Position numbers and translations under genes: made by a program
The notes under the pieces: model-generated
Seen by the model: only the letters and a program-made list of their open reading frames with translations
What the model was told of the DNA's origin: nothing
Database searches by the model: none
DNA from: Luteirhabdus pelagi
GTDB lineage: Bacteria; Bacteroidota; Bacteroidia; Flavobacteriales; Flavobacteriaceae
DNA length: 64,000 nt
Assembly: GCF_016827595.1 (NCBI RefSeq)
Contig: NZ_JAECMS010000001.1
Location: forward strand, 434,001 to 498,000
Direction: 5' to 3'
Shown: positions 56,062 to 63,127 of the stretch, piece after piece
Layout of the letters: the number at the start of each line of letters is the position of its first letter
Position numbering within the stretch: position 1 is the stretch's first letter

Positions 56062-57249
56062 TTAGTCTAGGATTTCAGTTACCTGACCAGCTCCTACTGT
56101 ACGTCCTCCTTCACGGATAGCGAAACGAAGACCTACGTTCATTGCGATAGGCTGGATAAGGTCAACAGTAATCGTCAAGTTATCACCTGGCATTACCATT
56201 TCAACACCGTCAGGAAGGTTAATTGTTCCTGTCACGTCAGTTGTACGTACGTAGAACTGTGGACGGTAGTTATTGTGGAATGGCGTGTGACGACCACCTT
56301 CTTCTTTTTTCAAGATATACACCTCTGCTTTAAACTTCGCGTGAGGCGTTACAGAACCAGGCTTAGTGATTACCATACCACGTGAAATTTGGCTCTTTTC
56401 AATACCTCTCAATAAGATACCTACGTTATCACCAGCTTCACCACGGTCAAGGATTTTACGGAACATTTCAACTCCAGTAATTGTAGAGTTCAATTTCTCA
56501 GCTCCCATTCCGATGATTTCTACAGAATCACCAGTATTTGCTACACCCGTTTCAATACGACCAGTAGCAACAGTACCACGACCTGTAATAGAGAATACAT
56601 CCTCGATTGGCATCAGGAAGTCTTTCTCTACATCACGTTTTGGAAGCTCGATCCACTCATCAACTGCTTCCATCAATTTCAATACAGAGTCTACCCACTT
56701 TTGCTCACCGTTCAACGCTCCAAGAGCAGAACCAGCGATAACAGGTCCGTTGTCACCATCGTACTCATAGAAAGACAATAGGTCACGGATTTCCATTTCA
56801 ACCAATTCCAAAAGCTCTTCGTCGTCTACCATGTCAACTTTGTTCATGAACACAACGATACGTGGAATACCTACCTGGCGTCCAAGAAGGATGTGCTCAC
56901 GTGTTTGTGGCATAGGACCATCGGTAGCAGCAACCACCAAGATAGCACCGTCCATCTGAGCAGCACCAGTTACCATGTTCTTTACATAGTCGGCGTGACC
57001 AGGACAGTCAACGTGTGCATAGTGACGGTTTTGTGTTTGGTACTCTACGTGTGAAGAGTTAATTGTGATACCACGCTCTTTTTCTTCAGGTGCGTTATCG
57101 ATTTGATCGAATGAACGTGCTTCAGAATAACCAGCGTCTGCCAATACCTTAGTAATAGCAGCTGTTAATGTAGTTTTACCGTGATCTACGTGGCCAATAG
57201 TACCCACGTTTAAGTGAGGCTTCGACCGATCATATGTTTCTTTTGCCAT
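56062..57249 (-). CDS. tuf: elongation factor Tu
   Basis: A 395-residue GTPase that brings aminoacyl-tRNA to the ribosome. G1 is G-H-V-D-H-G-K-T (about 18-25), G2 R-G-I-T-I-N, G3 D-C-P-G-H-A-D, G4 N-K-V-D. The start [19 protein letters not shown] is the Bacteroidota form. It lies between tRNA-Thr(GGT) and tRNA-Trp, so it is part of a tRNA-tufB type operon. Confidence 0.99.
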   Translation of the reverse strand: MAKETYDRSKPHLNVGTIGHVDHGKTTLTAAITKVLADAGYSEARSFDQIDNAPEEKERGITINSSHVEYQTQNRHYAHVDCPGHADYVKNMVTGAAQMDGAILVVAATDGPMPQTREHILLGRQVGIPRIVVFMNKVDMVDDEELLELVEMEIRDLLSFYEYDGDNGPVIAGSALGALNGEQKWVDSVLKLMEAVDEWIELPKRDVEKDFLMPIEDVFSITGRGTVATGRIETGVANTGDSVEIIGMGAEKLNSTITGVEMFRKILDRGEAGDNVGILLRGIEKSQISRGMVITKPGSVTPHAKFKAEVYILKKEEGGRHTPFHNNYRPQFYVRTTDVTGTINLPDGVEMVMPGDNLTITVDLIQPIAMNVGLRFAIREGGRTVGAGQVTEILD

Positions 57250-57303
57250 CTTGTATTAATTTAATCTTAGTTATATATTAGTGTTCAATTATTAACAAAG
57301 TTG

Positions 57304-57375
57304 AGCCAATGAGGGGAATTGAACCCCTGACCTCTTCCTTACCAAGGAAACGCTCTACCCCTGAGCTACACCGGC
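57304..57375 (-). tRNA. tRNA-Thr (GGT)
   Basis: On the minus strand the anticodon loop CTTGGTAAG gives GGT. The acceptor GCCGGTG/CATTGGC has two G-T wobbles, and the T-loop GTTCAAT is normal. 72 nt, upstream of tuf. Confidence 0.95.
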
Positions 57376-57492
57376 ATTAAGGGTTGAACCTGTACGCTGC
57401 TATTATAATCAACGACAGATTCCTGACTTGTACCACCACTGATTACATAACCAGTGTAAGCGGCAGCAGGAATACACTTGAGTAGAAAGCTA

Positions 57493-57676
57493 CTCGGGAT
57501 AAACTTCCCACCCGATCTCATTAAGACCTTGTGATTCATTTACCTTTTGAGCGGGAGACCCACCTCCGTTTCACTTCGGACGGGCAAGCCGGGTTTCCCT
57601 CGACTTCGCTCGGGATAAACTTCTCACCCGATCTCATTAAGACCTTGCGATTCATTTACCTTTTGAGCGGGAGACC
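57493..57676. repeat. 68-bp direct repeat that includes the tRNA-Gly 3' end
   Basis: The 68 bases at 57493-57560 are repeated at 57609-57676 with two mismatches. The right copy ends inside tRNA-Gly (its last 11 bases, 57666-57676); the left copy carries that tRNA tail without the rest of the gene. Between the copies lies a segment with the dispersed element TCGACTTCGCTC. Confidence 0.85.
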
Positions 57677-57738
57677 GGGTTCGAACCGGCGACATTCAGC
57701 TTGGAAGGCTGACGCTCTACCAACTGAGCTACTCCCGC
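57666..57738 (-). tRNA. tRNA-Gly (TCC)
   Basis: On the minus strand the acceptor GCGGGAG/CTCCCGC is perfect, the anticodon loop CTTCCAA gives TCC, and the T-loop GTTCGAA is normal. 73 nt, no encoded CCA. Its 3' end is duplicated 116 bases further downstream. Confidence 0.96.
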
Positions 57739-57907
57739 TTATACTTTATTTCAAGATTGAAACCTTGAAAAGGCGTGCAAAGATAGCGATAAATTCCAGC
57801 CTATACAAAAGCAATGAAACAAAATCGCAAACTTTATTGCACCATGATTTCAAATAACCTGCACCTTGAGGAAAAACGCTCTCAAACCACAAGTTTAATC
57901 GTTTCAA

Positions 57908-58335
57908 CGAACCTTGGATTACTCGCTAACGCTCGTGATCCGTGAAGGGAGGACCCTTCACTGCAATTTTCAAACGCTGCCTTTCAAAAGCGAGCCTCGG
58001 AAAACGCCTCGGTTTTTCAACGAACCTTGGATTACTCGCTTACGCTCGTGATCCGTGAAGGGAGGACCCTTCACTGCAATTTTCAAACGCTGCCTTTCAA
58101 AAGCGAGCCTCGGAAAACGCCTCGGTTTTTCAACGAACCTTGGATTACTCGCTTACGCTCGTGATCCGTGAAGGGAGGACCCTTCACTGCAATTTTCAAA
58201 CGCTGCCTTTCAAAAGCGAGCCTCGGAAAACGCCTCGGTTTTTCAACGAACCTTGGATTACTCGCTTACGCTCGTGATCCGTGAAGGGAGGACCCTTCAC
58301 TGCAATTTTCAAACGCCGCCTTTCAAAAGCGAGCT
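57908..58335. repeat. four 113-bp tandem repeats in the tRNA-Gly/tRNA-Tyr spacer
   Basis: Units begin at 57908, 58021, 58134 and 58247, an exact period of 113 bp; the units are nearly identical and the last breaks off at about 58335, next to tRNA-Tyr. Each unit contains the perfect palindrome GTGAAGGG-AGGA-CCCTTCAC and an imperfect hairpin around ACTCGCTTACGCTCGT. The repeats abut directly without unique spacers. No ORF with coding character runs through them. The remainder of this 626-base spacer, 57739-57907, shows nothing recognisable. Confidence 0.92.
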
Positions 58336-58364
58336 TTTGACGCCAGCTTATCGAAAATTGCCAG

Positions 58365-58447
58365 TGGGGAGAGCAGGATTCGAACCTGCGAAGTCGAAAG
58401 ACAACAGATTTACAGTCTGTCCTCGTTGGCCGCTTGAGTATCTCCCC
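58365..58447 (-). tRNA. tRNA-Tyr (GTA)
   Basis: An 83-nt class II tRNA on the minus strand: acceptor GGGGAGA/TCTCCCC, anticodon loop CTGTAAA giving GTA, a long variable arm, and the T-loop GTTCGAAT. The tandem 113-bp repeats begin about 30 bases after its 3' end. Confidence 0.96.
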
Positions 58448-58544
58448 GTTATTCCAATTCACATTTCGAAATTAGAATATTTCCTTTTTCAACATTTCAA
58501 TACAACATTTGTTGCTTGAGATTCCTGCCTTCGCAGGAAAATTC

Positions 58545-58564
58545 AAGAGCCGATGGAGGGACTC
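58545..58564 (-). repeat. orphan copy of the tRNA-Thr(TGT) 3' end
   Basis: The 20 bases 58545-58564 equal 58684-58703, which span the last 17 bases of tRNA-Thr(TGT) plus 3 flanking bases. The copy has no tRNA body and runs on the other side into a variant of the dispersed element (TTCGACTTTGCTCAGGATAAAC). Just beside it is a 7-bp hairpin (58522-58539). Confidence 0.85.
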
Positions 58565-58686
58565 CCTTCGACTTTGCTCAGGATAAACCCCGCCTGAACG
58601 GACGGGCAGGTTCTCGTCCCAAATCAAAACCTTAAAAACCAGTAAGATCTTAGATTTTCCTGATACAATTTTTCAACTTTTCAAAG

Positions 58687-58760
58687 AGCCGATGGAGGGA
58701 CTCGAACCCACGACCTGCTGATTACAAATCAGCTGCTCTAGCCAGCTGAGCTACATCGGC
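58687..58760 (-). tRNA. tRNA-Thr (TGT)
   Basis: On the minus strand the acceptor GCCGATG/CATCGGC is perfect, the anticodon loop TTTGTAA gives TGT, and the T-loop GTTCGAG is normal. 74 nt. It is the first tRNA of the run, 34 bases after the hpf terminator. Confidence 0.96.
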
Positions 58761-58794
58761 TTTTGAGACCTTTTTTACCCCAATTTTTCAGCAT

Positions 58795-58821
58795 AAAAAA
58801 GTCCGCTATTTCTAACGGACT
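58795..58821 (-). terminator. rho-independent terminator of hpf
   Basis: On the minus strand AGTCCG (58821-58816) pairs with CGGACT (58805-58800) around a 10-base loop, followed by TTTTTT (58800-58795). It lies about 50 bases after the hpf stop and leaves only about 34 bases for a separate tRNA promoter. Confidence 0.8.
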
Positions 58822-58871
58822 GCAAATGTATGTAATTTTCCTTTTTAAAAAAACTTTTTTGAAAAAATTTG

Positions 58872-59174
58872 TTAGGAAAATGCGCGTTGTTTTTGTTTCC
58901 TTTTCTTCAGTAGTCGTTCCAGTACTCGCGTACAAACATCGGTTGCTTCTTCGAAGGTTCTCGCTTCCTTCTTGACAATCAGATCGTCGCCTGGAACACT
59001 GAGCAGCACTTCGACAATTTTGTTTTCCTTTTCACTGGTTTTTTGCACTTTTAAAAAAACATCTGCAAAAACAATTCGATCATAAAACTGTTCGAGTTTT
59101 GAGAGTTTACGATCGATGAAATGAATCAGTTTTTGATCGGCCGCGAAGTTGGGCGCTTGCACATTTACTTTCAT
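58872..59174 (-). CDS. hpf: ribosome hibernation-promoting factor, short form
   Basis: A 100-residue cytosolic protein of the HPF/RaiA family that binds the 30S decoding site and makes ribosomes inactive during stationary phase. The beta-alpha-beta core V-N-V-Q-A-P-N-F-A-A-D-Q-K-L-I-H-F-I-D-R-K-L-S-K-L and the basic C-terminus R-V-L-E-R-L-L-K-K-R-K-Q-K-Q match. It lacks the C-terminal dimerisation domain of long HPF. Twenty bases after xerC, on the same strand. Confidence 0.93.
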   Translation of the reverse strand: MKVNVQAPNFAADQKLIHFIDRKLSKLEQFYDRIVFADVFLKVQKTSEKENKIVEVLLSVPGDDLIVKKEARTFEEATDVCTRVLERLLKKRKQKQRAFS

Positions 59175-59194
59175 AGGCTAGAAGTATTAAATTA

Positions 59195-60082
59195 CTATTT
59201 TGTATTTCTTGGGTGAGAGCCTTTATAAACCTCTCGAAGCTTTGCTATACTATTGTGCGTATACACTTGCGTCGATGCCAAGCTGGAATGCCCTAAAAGC
59301 TCTTTCACCGCGGTAAGGCTTGCGCCTTGATTCAGTAAATGGGTGGCGAAGGAATGTCGCAGGATATGCGGACTTTTTTTCGCCTTTTGTGATATCTTAC
59401 TAAAATAGGAATTAATGATTCGATAGACAAGCGTGTCATACATTTTAACACCCTTGGTTGTCAGGAAGATATATCGCTCTTCTGAAGCTGCAATAGCACC
59501 CCGAAATTTCAGATAATGATCTAAACTTTCCAATACGGTAGGTAGCAACGGCACGATGCGTTGCTTGTTTCGCTTTCCTAAGACTTTTACCGTTGCATTG
59601 GTTTTGGATACATCAGATATCTTCAAATTTATTAGCTCTGCACGGCGCATTCCAGTCGTATAAAAAAGTTCGACCAATAATCTATCGCGTGCACTTTCAA
59701 AATCGTCAGCATCCTCCAAATCCTCTAGCACTTCAGCAACCTCTTTTTCAGAAAAAGGCGTTTGTACTTTCTTGGGTGTTTTTAACGCCCTGTGTGTTTG
59801 CATCGGGTTTACCGAAACCTGCTTGGTCTTCAACAAAAACCTATAGTAGGTTTTTAGGGAAGACATTTTACGGTTGACGCTCCGTGGCGAAACCCCTTCA
59901 TCCAACAAAGCTACAATCCAGTTACGGATCATGGCATAATTCGCTTCCTTGGGATGTGGGCAATCCAATGTTTCCTTCAAGAAACCAGCAAAGGTTTCGA
60001 TATCTTTTAAATAGGCCTTCTCCGTATGGGCAGAATAATGCTTCTCTAGCAATAGGTAATCGGAAAAGTCTGAAAAGGGCAT
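59195..60082 (-). CDS. xerC: tyrosine recombinase XerC
   Basis: A 295-residue chromosome-dimer-resolution recombinase. The SAM-like N-terminal core-binding domain spans about 1-85, and the catalytic domain carries Arg146 (T-G-M-R-R), Lys170 (L-G-K-R-N-K-Q), His239-x-x-Arg242 (H-I-L-R), His265 (G-H-S-S) and the nucleophile Tyr274 (V-Y-T-H-N). Its place between rpsU and hpf is conserved in Flavobacteriia and not a sign of mobile DNA. The start codon follows directly on the T-run of the rpsU terminator, so expression probably depends on read-through or on a promoter inside the hairpin. Confidence 0.95.
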   Translation of the reverse strand: MPFSDFSDYLLLEKHYSAHTEKAYLKDIETFAGFLKETLDCPHPKEANYAMIRNWIVALLDEGVSPRSVNRKMSSLKTYYRFLLKTKQVSVNPMQTHRALKTPKKVQTPFSEKEVAEVLEDLEDADDFESARDRLLVELFYTTGMRRAELINLKISDVSKTNATVKVLGKRNKQRIVPLLPTVLESLDHYLKFRGAIAASEERYIFLTTKGVKMYDTLVYRIINSYFSKISQKAKKSPHILRHSFATHLLNQGASLTAVKELLGHSSLASTQVYTHNSIAKLREVYKGSHPRNTK

Positions 60083-60126
60083 AAAAAAATCCGTTGGAAC
60101 GTAAAGGTACGATTTCCAACGGATTT
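60083..60126 (-). terminator. strong terminator between rpsU and xerC
   Basis: AAATCCGTTGGAA (60087-60099) and TTCCAACGGATTT (60114-60126) form a perfect 13-bp stem with a 14-base loop. On the minus strand a run of seven T (60089-60083) follows, and the xerC ATG begins at the next base. Confidence 0.9.
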
Positions 60127-60148
60127 CAATATTTAGCAGGATGGAATA

Positions 60149-60343
60149 TTAGTTCTCCTCCTGATCTCTAAGATTTTGGATATATTGTGCTTTTTGAATC
60201 TCTGCACGACGCTTTACAGATGGCTTCGTGAACTGCTGACGGTCACGTAGCTTTCGCATCGTTCCTGTACGATCAAATTTACGCTTAAAACGCTTTAGCG
60301 CTCTATCGATATTTTCTCCGTCTTTAACTGGTATAATTAACAT
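60149..60343 (-). CDS. rpsU: 30S ribosomal protein bS21
   Basis: A 64-residue basic ribosomal protein: L-I-I-P-V-K-D-G-E-N-I-D-R-A-L-K-R-F-K-R-K-F, then K-P-S-V-K-R-R-A-E-I. In Flavobacterium bS21 helps to block the anti-Shine-Dalgarno end of 16S rRNA, which explains why this phylum hardly uses Shine-Dalgarno sites. The ATG at 60343 is chosen because a full Shine-Dalgarno sequence stands in front of it; a longer frame to 60385 would include this site as coding. Confidence 0.97.
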   Translation of the reverse strand: MLIIPVKDGENIDRALKRFKRKFDRTGTMRKLRDRQQFTKPSVKRRAEIQKAQYIQNLRDQEEN

Positions 60344-60348
60344 AGTGT

Positions 60349-60373
60349 CATCACCTCCTCTCTTTTGGAGGTG
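60349..60373 (-). promoter_or_regulatory. extended Shine-Dalgarno of rpsU inside a potential hairpin
   Basis: On the minus strand AGGAGGTGAT (60359-60350) is complementary to the anti-SD at the 3' end of 16S rRNA over ten bases, six bases before the ATG. Such a site is otherwise missing in this window. The seven bases GGAGGTG (60358-60352) can pair with CACCTCC (60373-60367) upstream through an 8-base loop, so the site could be masked in the mRNA, if the transcript starts far enough upstream. Confidence 0.8.
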
Positions 60374-60403
60374 CAAAAATAACAAACATTTTTATTATAG
60401 CAG
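60374..60403 (-). promoter_or_regulatory. candidate rpsU promoter
   Basis: TATTTTTG (60381-60374) preceded at 19 bases by CTG (60403-60401), one base off TTG. The predicted transcript would start close to the upstream arm of the rpsU hairpin (60373-60367), so whether the hairpin forms depends on the exact start. Confidence 0.45.
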
Positions 60404-60420
60404 TAGCTTACGCCTAAAAA

Positions 60421-61839
60421 TTACTCCTGAAACAAAGTAGCACGTCGGCTAAGGTCTTGAATCAATTTCTCCTCCTCTTCACTTTCCAACAGTACGTTAT
60501 AATTTCTCCAGAAGCTAGGGTGGTACGGTTTAGGCGAAAAGACATCGGCATTCCATTCTTTATTCTGAAGTTCTGCTTCAATTTTCCCAGGGTCTTCAAT
60601 TATTTCGGTAAAGAGGATTTCCTGAATGGTATAGTAAAATTGCTCATCCGGATCCTGAGCGTTCTCCTCCAGCTGCGCATCGGTAGATCTGTCGCCGACC
60701 TTGACTAACTTTGGGGTCTCGTAATTGATGTAATTCAAATACATCTTTTCGTTATAGCGACGGTAATCCAATACTAATTTGTGATTTTCCAAAGTGCCCA
60801 ACAGGCTTTTACTTCTACGCTTTTGAACATCGGAAGCAGCAACCAGATTGTATTCAATTTTCTTTATGGCGAAATCGTCCCAATAAATATAAATCCATCC
60901 CTTAGGCTCAAACCCTTCATTGTAAATTCCAGGTGTATTCAACCCAACAAAATCGGCGCCTTTGGAAATTTCAATCTTATAGAGTTTCTCATCATTTTCA
61001 ACCAGAACCGTATCTAGCCGAAATTGATGTTCCTCAAGCATCTTATCCGTAAACAACGCTCCAGGGTTTCCTGCATTTCTGACCAAGTTTAGCTTTCCCT
61101 GAAACAAATTTGCTAGCCCATTCACCCGTTCATCATTCCACTTAATCGCTTTCACTAAGGTTGAAGTCGCAATAGTATCCCGATTCAAATTTCGATTCTG
61201 AAGCGTTTTGAAACGCGGATTTCTACTTTTTAAATAAGCGGTATAGGCAAAAAGACTATCCACTTCACGTAAATCATAACTCTTTCGGACCTCATCTACA
61301 TTGATCAATAAACTATCCCTGCTGTCCGACCCATAACCGGCATCGTACACGCTAAGCGCACTTTCAATGAGCCACTTATATTCCTTTTTGTTTCGTTCGC
61401 GGTGACGAAGAAATGCACGCTGGATATAAGCGCTATCCGGCATGGTCTCCGGCAATTCTTCAATAGCTCGCAATACGATTTCGTTACCCGTTTTCGGACG
61501 CTTATCGGCAACGATCAAGACTTCATCCAAGGATGCGATATCCTCAAATAGGTAAATGGTAGTACCGTTTTCGAAAGCTTCTACCGTACTTTTAAAGCTT
61601 TTATACCCGATAGAGGAAATAACCAGGGTATCCTGCAGGTTCTCCTGCGGAACATTTAGCGAGAACTTACCATCCATATTACTGATGGTTCCTATAGTCG
61701 TATTCTTCACATAAATACTGGCGCTCTCAATGGGAAACTGTCCGAGTGTATCGACAACCGTTCCACGAACTTCCTTTTGGGCTACTGCCGAAATGCTGAA
61801 AAAAATCAGCAGCAATACCGTAAGAATTGGTGTTTTCAT
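60421..61839 (-). CDS. secreted carboxypeptidase-regulatory-domain protein
   Basis: A 472-residue exported protein. Signal peptide 1-20 (ending I-S-A-V-A-Q). Residues 24-105 are the carboxypeptidase-D regulatory-like domain (V-R-G-T-V-V-D-T-L-G, then I-S-N-M-D-G-K-F-S-L-N-V), the kind that precedes TonB receptors, here ending in the usual D-E-V-L-I-V linker. No plug or barrel follows; instead about 350 residues with a soluble alpha/beta look and repeated Y-x-I/Y-x-x-W motifs, related to the uncharacterised 'carboxypeptidase-like regulatory domain-containing protein' group of Flavobacteriia. Function unknown, probably periplasmic or at the outer membrane. I use the ATG at 61839, since the signal peptide begins there. 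Confidence 0.85.
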   Translation of the reverse strand: MKTPILTVLLLIFFSISAVAQKEVRGTVVDTLGQFPIESASIYVKNTTIGTISNMDGKFSLNVPQENLQDTLVISSIGYKSFKSTVEAFENGTTIYLFEDIASLDEVLIVADKRPKTGNEIVLRAIEELPETMPDSAYIQRAFLRHRERNKKEYKWLIESALSVYDAGYGSDSRDSLLINVDEVRKSYDLREVDSLFAYTAYLKSRNPRFKTLQNRNLNRDTIATSTLVKAIKWNDERVNGLANLFQGKLNLVRNAGNPGALFTDKMLEEHQFRLDTVLVENDEKLYKIEISKGADFVGLNTPGIYNEGFEPKGWIYIYWDDFAIKKIEYNLVAASDVQKRRSKSLLGTLENHKLVLDYRRYNEKMYLNYINYETPKLVKVGDRSTDAQLEENAQDPDEQFYYTIQEILFTEIIEDPGKIEAELQNKEWNADVFSPKPYHPSFWRNYNVLLESEEEEKLIQDLSRRATLFQE

Positions 61840-61899
61840 TCTTTTGAGTTGAAATGAAAGGGTTTCGATGCTCATTGGGGCTGAAATTTAGGTTTTACA

Positions 61900-63066
61900 T
61901 TATGTGGCCGGCTTATAATCCTTGCCGTCGATGATCATCTTGGCAATAATTTCCCGCAGAATTTCTGAAGTTCCACCGCCAATCGGACCTAATCGACTAT
62001 CGCGTAGGTTTCGGGCCAATGGATATTCTTCAATATAGCCATAACCGCCTAACATTTGAAGGCAATCGTAGGCTACCTCATCCGATACTTTTGTTGAAAT
62101 AAGCTTGCTCATAGACGCCTCCTTCACCACATATTCGTTTTGTCCCAATCGTTTGGCCGTAACATAGTTAAATGTTTTTACCACCTCTACTTCACTCGCC
62201 AACTGTGCCATTTTGTGTCGCAAAGCCTGAAACTTATCGATTGTTCTTCCGAAGGCTTCACGATCTTTCATATAGCCAAGGGTATATTCGATAGCCCATT
62301 CGCTTCGAGCGTGGGCATTGATTCCCATGATCAGTCGCTCTAAAGCAAAATGCTGCATGATATACGGAAAGCCACTTTTCTCTTCACCCAACAGATTCTC
62401 TGCAGGAATCTTCACATTATCGAAGGCAATTTCACCGGTATCACTGGCACGCCACCCGAGTTTATCCAATTTGGTGGCACTGATGCCTGGCGTATCCCTA
62501 TCCATAATGAACATGCTAATCCCCTTGTTCCCTAGTTCCGGGTGTGTTTTGGCAGCGACGATAAGATAATCGCTGTATATACCATTCGTAATAAAGGTCT
62601 TCGAACCATTTAGGATATAATGATCGCCTTCCTTCACCGCAGTGGTGCGCATGCCTGAAACATCGCTCCCTCCAAAAGGTTCGGTAATACACAAGCAACC
62701 GATCTTTTCACCCGTAATACTCGGTGGCATATATTTTTCCTTAATGGCATCGCTTCCTTCGGCATTTAAATGTGTCATTGCCAAATATGGGTGCACCCAC
62801 ATAGCGGCCGCAAAACCACCGCTATTCACGCGCTGTAATTCCTCTAGGTAAATGACCATATAAAAAATATCAAGGTCAAGTCCGCCATACTTTTCGGGAT
62901 ATGAAATTCCGAAATACCCCATCTCTCCCATCTTTTCCCAGATGAACCGATCGATGGTCCCGGTTTCTTCCCACTTTTCTATGTGTGGTACTACTTCCTT
63001 CTGAAGGAATTCGCGAAAGCTTTTTCTGAAAAAATGATGCTCTTCTGTAAAATACATGTCATTCAT
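61900..63066 (-). CDS. acyl-CoA dehydrogenase
   Basis: A 388-residue FAD enzyme that desaturates acyl-CoA esters. Typical segments: M-G-Y-F-G-I-S-Y-P-E-K-Y-G-G (N-terminal), C-I-T-E-P-F-G-G-S-D-V-S-G-M-R-T (FAD/substrate region), G-W-R-A-S-D-T-G-E-I-A-F-D-N-V-K-I-P, and the C-terminal Q-M-L-G-G-Y-G-Y-I-E-E-Y-P-L-A-R, where the catalytic Glu is expected. Chain-length preference cannot be told. I start at the ATG at 63066 (M-N-D-M-Y-F-T-E-E-H); a version from 63138 would add 24 residues unlike the family. Confidence 0.93.
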   Translation of the reverse strand: MNDMYFTEEHHFFRKSFREFLQKEVVPHIEKWEETGTIDRFIWEKMGEMGYFGISYPEKYGGLDLDIFYMVIYLEELQRVNSGGFAAAMWVHPYLAMTHLNAEGSDAIKEKYMPPSITGEKIGCLCITEPFGGSDVSGMRTTAVKEGDHYILNGSKTFITNGIYSDYLIVAAKTHPELGNKGISMFIMDRDTPGISATKLDKLGWRASDTGEIAFDNVKIPAENLLGEEKSGFPYIMQHFALERLIMGINAHARSEWAIEYTLGYMKDREAFGRTIDKFQALRHKMAQLASEVEVVKTFNYVTAKRLGQNEYVVKEASMSKLISTKVSDEVAYDCLQMLGGYGYIEEYPLARNLRDSRLGPIGGGTSEILREIIAKMIIDGKDYKPAT

Positions 63067-63127
63067 GAACTGCAATTTTTTTATTGGAAGCCATACCCTG
63101 AAATTTGCTGAAGGCATGATCTGGAAT

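Noticed and set aside
57493-57676. Integrated element bounded by tRNA-Gly repeats
   Set aside because: Only 48 bases lie between the copies and there is no integrase, so at most a scar remains.
57531-57857. Plus-strand ORF of 108 codons over tRNA-Gly
   Set aside because: It runs antisense through the tRNA and the direct repeat, with no protein-like composition.
57908-58335. CRISPR array
   Set aside because: The 113-bp units touch each other without unique spacers, are too long for CRISPR repeats, and no cas gene is near.
58196-58519. ORFs of 88 codons on both strands over tRNA-Tyr and the tandem repeats
   Set aside because: They come from open repeat units and the tRNA; both strands are open equally, which argues against coding.
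59195-60082. XerC-like recombinase as the integrase of a mobile element
   Set aside because: Its length, motifs and place between rpsU and hpf are those of the housekeeping XerC; no cargo or attachment sites accompany it.
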